Shown here one piece after another: positions 35,145-45,925 of a DNA stretch of 64,000 nucleotides (positions are counted from its first letter, which is position 1; each line of letters starts with the position of its first letter). This stretch comes from Russula earlei (lineage: Eukaryota > Basidiomycota > Agaricomycetes > Russulales > Russulaceae). The notes under the pieces are model-generated. The model ran no database searches. It was not told the DNA's origin and saw nothing but the letters and a program-made list of their open reading frames with translations. The position numbers were made by a program, and so were the translations under genes. The DNA lies in contig JAGFNK010000039.1 in the NCBI GenBank assembly GCA_025769875.1, positions 62,001-126,000 of the forward strand, read 5' to 3'.

Positions 35145-37934
35145 CTACACCTCCACGTCGTCTTTTCCAACATACAAATCGAACCACCTGAAAACTTCGT
35201 GGTGCCACTTGAGGCTGAAGAAACGCCACAGTTAGCAAAGCGTGGATCAATTGGTGAAGGAGTCAACTTCACCTGTTTCCGTGGTTCAAAACCCAGTGGT
35301 TCTCATCGGGGAAGATGACCAGTCGCGTTGGTACTCCTAGCCTGTGGCAATCGTTATTGATTGATTATCTCACGAAACGCGAAGTTGTGCGCACTGCTTC
35401 AGCGCGTGGAATGCACCGATCCCATCTGTCTCGGGCAGACGATAGTCCTTGCTACCATGAATAATAAGTTGCGGAGTTCGACCACCTGTGTACGTAGTTA
35501 ATCGGGTTGTACTTTTCGAGCACTGCCTTTGCCTCCTTGTCCCAAGGACGGCCACCCCATTCATGATTGAACTATGTTCGATTCAGTACCTGGGAGGGAT
35601 GAGTGACGTGATCCCATACGAAGAAAAGCTCATCGGTGGTGTAGCCATTGTACGTCGCGTCAAAGACGCCATCATGGCATACGAGAGCCTTGAAGTTGAA
35701 TCCGTACTCGGGGTGACCTTGGATCCAGCTGCGCCACAGATGAGCACTCGGAACACTAATTGCTGCATGCCCAGCTCACTTGATAGCGTAGCCGCCCCAG
35801 CTGGCGCCCGCTGCCACTGCACGCTCAGGGTCGATCTCGGGGTACTTGTCGAGGGCATACTTCCAGCCTTTTTGAAGGTCGACGAAGGGCTTCCCGCCCC
35901 AGTCCTTGGCGATGGCATCCGTGAAATCTGTCATGATGGGCGCGTACGTCAAAGCAAGGCATGCGAGATGGGGACGGGCGGCGCCAACCTTGACCGAACG
36001 TCGTCGAGCCAGTCGGGTTGACCGCGACGACGAAATAGCCCTGGTGCGCGAACACGTTCGGGTTCCACCTCGTCGACCAGCGATCATCCCACACCCCCTG
36101 AGGGCCTGTAAACGTGTGAACCTCCTCAGCATGCGCGCATCCGCCGGACTCCCACGAGCGCCGACGTGCCTCCGTGGATAAACAACAGTCCGGGCCACTT
36201 TCTCTTGTCGCCTTCTTTCCACCCGTGCGGCTTGACGACGAACCCGTGCACTCGCTTCCCTTCGGCTCCTTCGAAGTAAAAATCTTCCGGCGGACGCAAC
36301 GCTTTCCCTGCTAGCGCTTTCTCCGTGAACCGGGTGACCCGTTCGGGCGCGCCTTTCCACTCGAAGCCTCCCCGGGTCTTGGAGAAACCCGCTTCGAGCT
36401 CGTGGAGGTCGCGGATGATGAACGCGTCGTTCGGTCCCTGGAGTGAGGAGCGGGAGAAGACGAGCCTGCCGTTGGGCCGTACTTGGAAGGCAGTGACGGC
36501 GCCGCTGGTTGTCAGCGGTTGGGGGGTAGCATATTTAGGTGAAAGGAACGGATGAGTGGTGCTTTGGTCAGGCGTATCAGGGATGGGGAGAATGAAGAGC
36601 TTGTTGCGCGCATGATCGCCGGCCGTCAGGTAAAGAAACTTGGAGTCGTGGGAGAACTGCGACATGTTAACGTTCGTCCAGTAAGACGACAAAGTTAAAC
36701 AGATCTCACAGCGATTTCTTCCGCAGATCGGTCCCAAGACTGCGTGAGAGTGTAACGAACGTCTTTGTTTAGATCATATATGACGACCTTGGCCCTACAT
36801 GAGGCAGTTACTCACGGAGTCGGTGGGAGAGCTGGGATTAGGAACCTTACCTATCGGATTCATACCCATCTTCGTCAAGTTCTGTCCAGGCGACCTTATC
36901 TCCTTGCGGGTTGAACACGGGATTGCGCGTCGCGCCTTGCTTTCCTGAGGTTAGCTCGCGCGGTTTTTGGCGACCGGTGAAGTCTACGATGTATACCTAA
37001 AAACATTCAGTAGGTAAGTGCAACTAGGGACGGGTTGCGAATTCTAACGTTCTGCTTGGTATGCCAGGCCTCAGGCAGATCGGGGTCTTTTGAAGTGTAG
37101 ACGATGTACTTTTCAGACACGTCATAATCACTCGCGTCTCCGAACGGCTCGACGGGCGTGTGCTGCGCGAAGGTCAAAAGTCCGGGAACGAAAGAGAACA
37201 ACGTCAAGACGTACGTGTCCGGTTCCGTTTAGCACGTTGTAGAACTTGTCCCCAAAGTGCCAATGCTTCCCTTGGCTAGGGTCTTTAGAAAACTTGACGG
37301 TGAAGAGCGAGGGTCGCTTCGGGACCGTCCATGTGTCCCAGTGTCGCTCGTACGTGTCGTCGTACACGAGAGCGCAATGACCGCGGTCCTGCCACTTCCT
37401 GTCGTTCTCGGTGACTTTGGTCAGATCCCCGTCCTCGTAGACGTTGTCGGAAAAAACGAGCACGCCAGCCTTGGCCGCGTAGCGAAAGCTTGATGGAGAT
37501 GCGGTTGGAAATTTGCCCAGCAACACGGGCGGATCCGAAGTGGCGTTGAGAGCCCCGCTGGTGAAATGGACCGAGATGGCGTAGAGGCCCGCCGTCTTGC
37601 TTTCCTCGTCGCCGACAACGTGTCCGACAGTGCGGTCGTCAAGCCAGAACACCTCTCCACCGTGATCTAGGGGAATCTCAACAGGCTCGACAGCAGACTC
37701 GAGCGATGCGATAAAAATAGACTTGTGATTTCTACGCAGAGATCAGGGAGAAGTAGCAATAGGAGAGACCTTGCCTCACTTCTTGTCAGCGAAGGAGTAC
37801 TTGGAGACGGACGCGAGGATGAGGTCTCCGGCGGCATTCGCTTTGCCAGCGTCTGGACGAGGAAGTTCGATTAAATTTTGAGGAGTAAATCTGCCATTTC
37901 CCGTTCTCAAAACAAATTCTTTGTTCGTGGACAT
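35145..37934 (-). CDS. dpp5: dipeptidyl-peptidase 5-like S9 serine peptidase, one frameshift
   Basis: Twelve exons can be joined, ending at TAG 35145-35147; without the frameshift the product is about 730 residues, normal for the family. An N-terminal beta-propeller ([31 protein letters not shown]) precedes the alpha/beta-hydrolase domain ([16 protein letters not shown]). The triad is visible: Ser in [11 protein letters not shown], Asp in [10 protein letters not shown], His in DENHWVLN. It releases dipeptides from peptide N-termini. The best start (37934, [14 protein letters not shown]) gives no signal peptide, although fungal DPP5 is often secreted. The intron at 36106-36169 fits only as GC-AG (G|GCACGT). 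At 35477-35478 one extra base changes TCG-ACT-CCG-CAA to TCGAACTCCGCAA and breaks the frame between Ser and Asp. That means a recent pseudogene or a sequencing error. Confidence 0.88.
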
Positions 37935-38052
37935 GATGTTATATGGGTATTTTGCGGAGAGAGAGGTAGCTGTGCTGCGAACCCTACGAGCGTAGCGCGG
38001 GGAAACCACATCGGTGCGATGTTCCTGAATTTCCGTACACACACCGCGCTGG

Positions 38053-39046
38053 TCACTCGCTTATCGCCTCATCGTCATCTTCTGCTCCCGACTCCTCGCC
38101 TTTCGTCTCCACGCCTACGTCCCTCACACCCGGATCTGTCACCGCCTCAACCCCTCCGGTCGCAGAATCCCACCACGCCCTCAGCCCGACGCGGAATTCC
38201 ACCATCTTTTCACCGATCAACTTGAGCAGCTGAGCCTGCTCAGCCGTGAGCACCTTTCCCTCTTCACACAGCCTGTGCGGAGTCTCCAGAGTGGGTACGC
38301 CCTTTCGCATGACCGTCGTCAGACCAAGTTTGCGCAGCTGAGCCTCCTCGTTGTGTGGGAACGGTTCCGGTGGGTCAGAATGATGTTGCATAACCGGGCC
38401 CGCTGGGAGGATCACCGTGCGGGTTGCGCGATTACCAGATCGTGCAAAATCGGGCTGATGAAAGTCCTTGAACCATTCGATCACCTCCTGTGGTTCTGTA
38501 TCTGTGAATAACAGCCCAACCTGCCCTTTTATTTGCTGGACGATGGCGTGACTGAGCATTGGTGTGCGTGCTTGAAAATGGCATTGTCACTCACCGTGGC
38601 CAGGGGCTGCTAAGCCTGGGCGGTGCTCCTCTTCCGGCGTCGTACCAAGAGCCTTGGCCATCAGGGCTCCCCGTCCGAAAAACAGTCTTGCGGATCTGCG
38701 CACGGGATACTGAATTAGATAGGTAGAAAGCACACGGATGACAAAATTTACCCTCTCCAAAGCCTTCGGACTGTCTTTAGATGCGCATTGCGCATGTTAC
38801 CGACTTCGAAGAGCCAGCAATATTTCCATTTTTCCGTATTTGCCTGGAGCTGGTAGAACGTCGGCAGGTCAGGATGGTTTTGCGAGTTGAGCGTGTAGTT
38901 TACCGTACCTCCGATATCTGTGCTCCTTTATGTTCCTTGGTCTTTTTAGAGACCTTTGTGAGAGATACTAGACGACCGTCAGCTGTTAATTATGTGATGT
39001 TAGAGGGGCTTGACTGACCAAGTTTTTGTCTCTTAGACCGTGGCAT
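38053..39046 (-). CDS. mrt4: MRT4-like ribosome assembly factor (P0-like)
   Basis: Five exons (39019-39046, 38909-38967, 38752-38849, 38551 preceded by 38591-38695, and 38053-38551) give 262 residues. The protein begins MPRSKRQKLVSLTKVSKK and has KYCWLFEVGNMRN and FFGRGALMAKALG. LLFTDTEPQEVIEWF follows, then ATRTVILPAGP, PFPHNEEAQLRKLGL and KGVPTLE. These are the conserved blocks of Mrt4, the paralogue of stalk protein P0 that holds the stalk-base site on pre-60S particles and leaves with Yvh1. The acidic tail (ESGAEDDDEAISE) is typical. The exon 4/5 junction (CACGGTGA|gtgaca) is the only one with alternatives. It ends 118 bp before the DPP5-like gene start and is divergent to DOHH. Confidence 0.93.
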
Positions 39047-39105
39047 TTCGGAAGAAAACGTGAAATCTCGATTGAGCCGAAAAAATTGTCATTTTGGATC
39101 AGCAA
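39047..39105. promoter_or_regulatory. 59-bp divergent promoter space, MRT4/DOHH
   Basis: Only 59 bp separate the ATG of MRT4 (minus) from the ATG of deoxyhypusine hydroxylase (plus). Both genes must use overlapping 5' regions, so shared control is likely. No clear TATA box was seen. Confidence 0.75.
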
Positions 39106-40367
39106 ATGACGCTCAACGTCTCACAGGCAGAGCTTAGTAGTCTTGAGGCATTACTCCTCAACATCTCAGGGAACGTCCCGTTACACAATCGTTTCAGAGC
39201 ACTGTTCACCCTCAAGGCTCTCAAGAGTGACGAAGCCGTCCGTATCATTTCAAAAGGTCCTGCGTACCTTTGGCTCGCTGGGCAAGTTCGATGGTCATTT
39301 ACATCTATACAGGCTTCCAGGACCCCTCTGCACTCCTCAAGCATGAGCTAGCTTACTGCTTAGGGCAAATGAAAAATTCGGTGGCACTCTCTACCCTCGA
39401 ATCTGTACTGGCAAATGAAGAGGAAGACCCGATGGTACGGCATGAGGTGAGCCACCCTTTCGCTTATCGTCGCATGCATGTACGAGGCTTCATGCGTCTC
39501 CGTATGCTCAGGCAGCCGAGGCAATGGGTGCCATTTCCTCGGCCTCATCTTTGCCTATACTCCGAAAATATCTGAGCGACTTCAACCGTTCGGTGCGAGA
39601 GACCTGCGAGATCGCGCTCGCGAAGATCGAGTGGGACCGCTCCGAGGAGGGGCAACGACATCACGCGCACACGACCACCGAGCCTCAGTCCGCAGCGGTC
39701 CTTGCCTTCTACGCCCCTCATCGCTGACTTGCCTCCCTACAGAACCTACACCTCTGTCGACCCCGCGCCCCCAACCTCCGGCCTTCTTGCCGGCCGGCCG
39801 ACGACTGTGACAGATTCTAGCGTAGAGGAGCTTCGTTCGAAACTTCTCGACACGCAGCTGCCACTGTTTGAGCGTTATCGCGCAATGTTCGCACTGCGGA
39901 ACATCGGCTCCCCCGCTGCAGTCGATGCCCTTGCCGCGGGTTTTTCTGACGACAGTGCACTATTCAAGTAAGCAGCCCCATCCTCATTCTTCTCAACCCC
40001 ATGGATTGTATCGGGTTCGCTGTAGACACGAAATCGCATTCGTCTTTGGTCAACTGTTGTCTCCTCATGCCGTTCCCGCATTACTGCGCGTCCTTCAAAA
40101 TCAGCAAGAAGCGGATATGGTGCGGCACGAGGCCGCTGAGGCCCTTGGAGGTATCGCGACGCCAGAGGTACTTCCGTATCTCAAGGAGTACATGGCGCGG
40201 GAGGACGCACCTGTAGCAGTAAGGGAAAGTTGTCAGATAGCGATGGATATGTACGAGGTGTGTATTTCATCCTTCTTCAGAACACCGCCGGGGGGTAAAA
40301 CAATCGATCACAGTATGAAAATTCCAATCAATTCCAGTATGCTAATGGCATAGAGGTTGTACGGTAA
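39106..40367 (+). CDS. lia1: deoxyhypusine hydroxylase (eIF5A modification)
   Basis: Six exons (39106-39256, 39313-39446, 39512-39687, 39743-39967, 40026-40257, 40338-40367) give 315 residues, matching the family. It is built of E-Z type HEAT repeats in two halves separated by a linker (about residues 148-170). The four metal-binding His-Glu pairs are present in order: [33 protein letters not shown] and [11 protein letters not shown]. The enzyme uses a di-iron centre to hydroxylate deoxyhypusine to hypusine on eIF5A. The start is the first ATG in frame, with a normal N-terminus ([17 protein letters not shown]). The last exon codes only nine residues (YANGIEVVR) and its acceptor CCAG fits. It is divergent with MRT4. 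Confidence 0.95.
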
Positions 40368-41277
40368 TGCAAGCAATCACTTCTTCACCTAAGGAGGCAA
40401 GCCGAGTCAGGATCGGGCAGACTTGCAAGGAAATGGTGTAGTGGAAGGAGAACTACTCCGACGCCCTCGCAAGACGCAACGTACCACATTCGAAGATTCA
40501 AAAAACGTTTAGTCTATCGTACCGTTTCCTGCCTCCATTCGGCAATCTTCTGTGCAACGTGTGCTTGATCTGATCCAAGAGCAAAGGAGTTTTCTCACGC
40601 ACTTATGAGAAAGAGGGTTCGAGTCCCCTTTGAGTCCTCAGAATCTGACAAAGATCTCAACAATTGCAAACCTTTGCAAAGGTATTCTTTGTGGAGAGCA
40701 ACAGAATAATGTAGCCGTCAAGTTGTCACTCCCGAGTCGCAAAGATATGGCGACCCAAAGATTGGTGAAGACTTCCCCGATCCCGGACGCCTTGAAAGGG
40801 TCGCCACGCGTTACTTTTCGAGAATTCTTCAGGGAGACACGGTACTCATCTTTCCTTCGTCCCTCAGGCCTCAGGTTTTCTCGCCAAGACTGTCTCATTT
40901 CGCCTGCGACATAACTGCGTTTTCAGCGCCAATTACTGAGGCAAATTATTTAAGAGTCGAAGAAGGCGTCATAGCCCAAATCAGCAGCGGCTGAGTCGCG
41001 CGTGAGTGTGAGGTTGGTCTCCCAGCATGCAGACTCTGCGGTAGAGCAAAGAATGTTCGAACTTGGGCTTTTGAGCAGCTGCCACCAGCAGCAGCCTGAG
41101 ATGTAAGTACGACGCACCACGCATTCAGGACGCGCTGGCACGCATGAACAAATTAGGTAGGAAAGGCTGCATTTGCGACTCGGATGGCGATGGAACAAAC
41201 CGGCAGCAAGAAGAACCAAGGACATAATATTAATACTGGCAGGTGGCGACGCCGGGCAAACACCTAGGACATTGACC
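40368..41277. other. intergenic region, no gene seen
   Basis: Short frames only. A tRNA-like B-box (GGGTTCGAGTCC at about 40616) and an adjacent perfect TTTCTCA/TGAGAAA hairpin are present, but they do not assemble into a tRNA. The base composition changes to CpG-poor transposon DNA from about 41,280. Confidence 0.6.
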
Positions 41278-41330
41278 ATGACCACTGTCTTCTTTCTGGG
41301 AGCTACAGACTACATTGGTGATCAGTGCCA
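41278..41330 (+). pseudogene. stub of a Rossmann-fold (NmrA/SDR-like) gene cut near a transposon
   Basis: From the ATG at 41278 the frame reads MTTVFFLGATDYIGDQ. This resembles the nucleotide-binding start TVFFxGATGYIGG of extended SDR/NmrA-like proteins, with two of the motif's glycines read as Asp (GGT-to-GAT type changes). Recognisable homology then ends, and the Harbinger element begins at 41400. No continuation was seen beyond the transposon cluster. Confidence 0.5.
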
Positions 41331-42429
41331 CACTCAATTGACCCCTTATAACTGTGTTGTTGGAAAATTGGGAGGCCATTATAATGAGATTATATTTAAG
41401 GCCCCATATGGCAATGAAAGTTTTACAAAATTTTGAAGCTTTTGCAAATATTTTGAAATTCAGGGGTTTCCAGAGTCACTTGCATGACAGGAGTACTCAT
41501 CATGACATCACATAATATCATAATATCAGAAGTTATTTTTTAGGGTTTCTTGGCATTTGCCTGGTGGATTTTGCTCCACCAAAGGTGAAAATGCATGGAG
41601 TGCCTTCATGGTGTGACATGCACCGCCTCTGGGTTTGGAAGGACCCAGGACAAAATTTTTGGAGACCCCCCCTTTGTGGGGGGGATTTTGTCTAATGTGT
41701 TTCAGGAATCTTAGTCTCGATCCCATGACTGTTCCACCAGCCCCTGATTGCTCATACTAAAAGTCAAAAAGTCAAAAAACTAATTTACTGTCTCAGATAT
41801 GGATTGCAGCAAGAAAGTCCTAACTCATGGAGGACACCACAGAGCTCACCAAATGCAAGCTCGACGCTGCGGCTAAAGGCCACAAAGGCAACACTATTTA
41901 CTTGCCCCTTGAAAATTTCCTTACTGTCTCATAAAACTTATGATCAAGTATTTACAAATATTGTACACACAGAATGTACTTAAAAGGCTCAGAAAACAAG
42001 CCACAAGAAATTAAGAGAGAGAGAGACAGAGTCTCGTGTCTTGCTATCCCAAATGCCTCTGCATGCCTCCTTCAGCTCCTGCTCTTGCACACTGATTGTC
42101 ACACCCTTGGACCTTTGCCCACTTCATTCACCATTGCCAGACAGTCACTAGGTGCAGGCAGAGCAAAACACATACAGTAGAGGCATATGATGCAATGCAT
42201 GAGGCACTGTTGCAATGCACCCCTTTTTTTTGACTGACTGGCCATACTGATGCCATGTCTGATCAACAGAGCCAAGAGGAAAACCAGCCAGAACAGTAGT
42301 GACCCAACATGCAGGCAGTAGTGCCACCTCATGTTCAGGCCATTGTTCAGGCCATTGGTGTCCTTGCTCACCTCACCTATGCAAGAGTGATCAAACACAT
42401 CTTCCCTCACTATGACACAACCCCATATC

Positions 42430-43590
42430 ATACATCTGCCCTCTCCAGAGAAGCCTGGGTGCAGGAGCTAGTCAACATATTCAGAATGAACTTGGTGTTT
42501 ATCAGAGTACATTTATCATCCTTGTCAAAGCCATGCAAGCCCTTGGAATCCAGTCATTGTGGCACATCTCAATCAAAGAGCAACTCTCAATTTTCCTTTA
42601 CACTGCAGTCACAGGGTTGACTTGCATTCATGTTGGAGAGCATTTTCAGCAGTCACCAGACACAATTACAAAGTAAGTATTAATACATTTTTTTGATTGT
42701 CACTAACAATCTTCAGGTATTTCAAACAGATTTTGAAAGCACTTGCAACACCCCCCTTCTATACAACATTTGTGTACCTCCCTGACACCAATTCACCCAC
42801 TCCTCCTGAAATCCAAAATTCAACAAAGTTCTATCCATTTTTTGATTGTGTTCTAGGTGCTGCAGATGGCACCCACATCTTGTGCCACTCATCTGCTGCA
42901 GATCATGATGCAACAAGGAACCACAAAGGCATACTCACTCAAAACTGCCTTGCTGCATGTTCCTTTGATCTTTGTTTTGCTTATTTTTTGTCTGGCTGGG
43001 AGGGATCTACTGCCAATTTGACACTTTTCAATGATGCGCACCAAACTAATTTCTACATTCCAGAGGGGAGGTATTATCTTGCAGATGCTGGCTTTGCCTC
43101 ATCAGATGTATTGCTTGCCCCTTATCAAAATGTGCAGTACCATTTGTCTGAATAGGATTGTGCCAACAACATTTAAGTGGTTTTTTTTTTTCGAATATCT
43201 CACTGACATTCTAAGTCCATGCAATGCCAAAGAGTTGTTCAATCTATGTCATGCATCCACTCACAATGTCATTGAGTGGATCTTGGGATCCTCAAGTGGT
43301 GCTTTTGAATCCTCCACTTTCTACCAGAGTATGACATGGCTATCCAAGCTCTCATCCCCCCTGCACTTGCAGCACTTCACAACTTCATTTGATACTTTGA
43401 TCCAGAAGAGATCAACACATTTGACAATGATGTAATCAACTTCATATTTGATCCTGGCTCTGCTGGGGGACTGAGGAGAGGTCTGGTGATGCCTGGTGAG
43501 AGGCACCAAGTGAATAACAGATGAGATAGGATTGTGAATGAGATGTGGGATCAATATCAGAGTTATCTTGAGGTTCATGGCACATACATG
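42430..43590 (+). pseudogene. PIF/Harbinger DDE transposase, frameshifted
   Basis: The N-terminal part (SREAWVQELVN) shifts frame near 42480 and continues EQLSIFLYTAVTGL; an intron precedes YFKQILKALATPPFYT at about 42718. The open block 42697-43155 carries the first catalytic Asp (LGAADGTHI), then QNCLAACSFDLCFAYFLSGW, and the second Asp (YYLADAGF). After a stop and shift the frame resumes NAKELFNLCHASTHNVIEW, where the Glu of NVIE is the third catalytic residue, then ALIPPALAALHNFI. The order and motifs are those of Harbinger transposases. Two or more frameshifts make it inactive. Confidence 0.85.
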
Positions 43591-43979
43591 TAGTAAATGT
43601 AATTCTTTGAATTTGCATCACAATCACATTGAATTGCATAGTAATGCACCACCATAGGGCATCCATATGCACACCTGTGTGTAGACAGATTGGTGGTGGG
43701 AGGTGTTCATTTGCAAGCAGACAGGGAGCTTTTATGCAAAGGCAATATACTGCCAGATGACTGTCATTCAAGACAGTAGCTAGTGGTCCTTAAGTACTGT
43801 AGCCCAAGGTGGACAGTGATGGTGTTGTGCCATAGGTCAAAGCTTGGAGGAGCCAAGCTCTGACTCCAACACTGACCAGGAGGGGCATAGATGGTGAGGC
43901 AGGTGATGTTGACAGTGATCGACTTGAGCTGCCATTGTTGTTCCTGGGCATAGAGTGGGCAATGCAAGGGAATGAGATT

Positions 43980-44409
43980 GTGGGAGGTGCAGTAGCAGAC
44001 TCACATATCTTACAGCTGTTCCCAAAGCCACCCACAAATGAAATTGTCATCATTTCCAATGATTATCTTGAGGTAGAGATTGGCCATCTTCTCATCTGTC
44101 TGAAAGAGGGTGAGTACCCTATAAATCTCATTTATTGTCAGCCATCCATTGCTGGGATTGTTGGTCATCTTAAACCAGTCATGGAAATGCTTTGCTGCAG
44201 TGATGCCAGGACTATCCACAGGTGGTGTTGGTTGTCCAATATAGCAAACTGCATTGGTGAGGTCTTTGAAGGCCCTTCTGAAAAAGTCCAATTCAGTTGA
44301 CTTCTTCTTTTTTGACACAGAGGAGTTTCCAGAGACCTTGAGAGAAGATCGCTTGTGCTTGGCAACATTAGAGTGGTGTGAATCATTTAATGGGGATGGA
44401 GATAATGAT
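43980..44409 (-). pseudogene. C-terminal half of the Harbinger Myb-like gene, severed by the MULE
   Basis: On the minus strand the frame reads Ser-rich sequence, SKKKKSTELDFFRRAF, and near the end TLFQTDEKMANLYLKI. I associate this with the C-terminal region of fungal Myb/SANT-like transposon proteins. It continues the minus-strand gene at 50184-50927, from which the MULE insertion at 44419-50174 separates it. Confidence 0.7.
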
Positions 44410-45925
44410 GGCTGGAGGGAGTTGTATACTTTTAGTGGTGGTTAGATGATCAAAAATTACTATAAAAGGTGATTGGGTTGGCAAGATAATTGGGGCTTCA
44501 ATCACACATGTAAATGACACCAAAGTATTTTCTTAATCACTTATTTAATCACTTATTTATTATGTACCTGGAAAATAAATTACAATACAAATAAAGATTT
44601 TCTATTGTAAGGATCAGCAGAAGACAAGGCTGCTAGAATAGGCAGTGGTGCAAGTCCAAAGGGACCTGGTGCAAGGGAGGCGGTGGCATCTGAGGGAGGG
44701 GGTTCTGAGGGGGGTTCCAAGGGAGGGGGGGGTTGAGATGGTGGTTCCCCGAGGGCATGCATGTGTGCATTCACAGCAGCAGATGTTGCATCAGGCTTGG
44801 CGCGCTTGCCTGACAGTTCACCCCTGGTGTATGGATCATTGTGAACATGGTGGCGCTTTCCCTTAGTGACACTGATGCTTTGCACTGTCAGTCCCTGCAC
44901 ATCAGGGAGACTGGTCCATTGTTTTGGGCCCTGTCTGACACCCATATGCTTGGCTGTCTCTGTCCACGTATGCTGATTGGGCACAATTACCTTCTTATCA
45001 GGTAAGACCTTGAAACCTTGAATTATGTTAATTGTGGCTGCCAAACTGTATTTGGTGGCCCATGTGGCCTCAACAATCTCCACTGATTGATTAGCATCCT
45101 CAAGCCTAGATGTGAGATTGCATGATAACAATATGATCTCCTGTGAGAGAGATACTAGGCTCTCCCTTGGCCTGGTGGATGGGGATGGTGGGTCAGGGGA
45201 TTTATTTGCATTCTCTATGGGAGCTTTTTGGGTGCTCTCTTCAGGACAGAGGTGGGGAAAGTGGATGTAGATTGCTGCAATGTGTTTGCAGAATCTAATC
45301 CATGGATAATCTGTGCAATCACAAGTCAACTTCATCAGATTGATTGAGTCAAACTCGCCAGACCAGGATTGTGAAGCAATGTGAAAGCAGATCTCATCAA
45401 ATTGCAAGATTGAATCTTGTGATATGCTCTCAGTGCAGGTGAAAAGTTTCTGATGCCTGTCAGCCACCAGGTCCTGACCATTGAGCCCAACTTTCTGACA
45501 TTTGTCTCTGTTGGTAATATGGCACCATTTGATGCACTAGCATGAATAAGATTCAATTGATCCACCAATTGCACTTGCCATTGAGCCAGTGTGATTTGAG
45601 GATGTGATGATATCTAAAAAATGATCAAGTCATCTTATCTTTAGATCAGTTGGAACACATACACTTCAATCAACATATTGGTGTCCCCTTCCTCAAAGAT
45701 ATGCCAATTTTTCCAGTAAACCATGGACCACATATGCACACAGACATCCATTCACACCCAAGGTAGTTCACAAAACTTTGTGGGACCTGAGGATCAGTGG
45801 AGGTCTCCTCCCAGATTTGCAGAAAGTTGGCCTGATCATCTGTATGTACCCATCTCTTGATCTTATCCCACAGATCAGGAAATTCTGCTTGACTGAACCT
45901 ACCTGACTGATCATGAGTGAACTTT

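Noticed and set aside
40560..40640. tRNA-like B-box GGGTTCGAGTCC with a neighbouring perfect hairpin
   Set aside because: The T-stem has a mismatch, no 5' acceptor strand pairs with the 3' end, and no A-box lies at a suitable distance. It may be a tRNA relic but cannot be supported.
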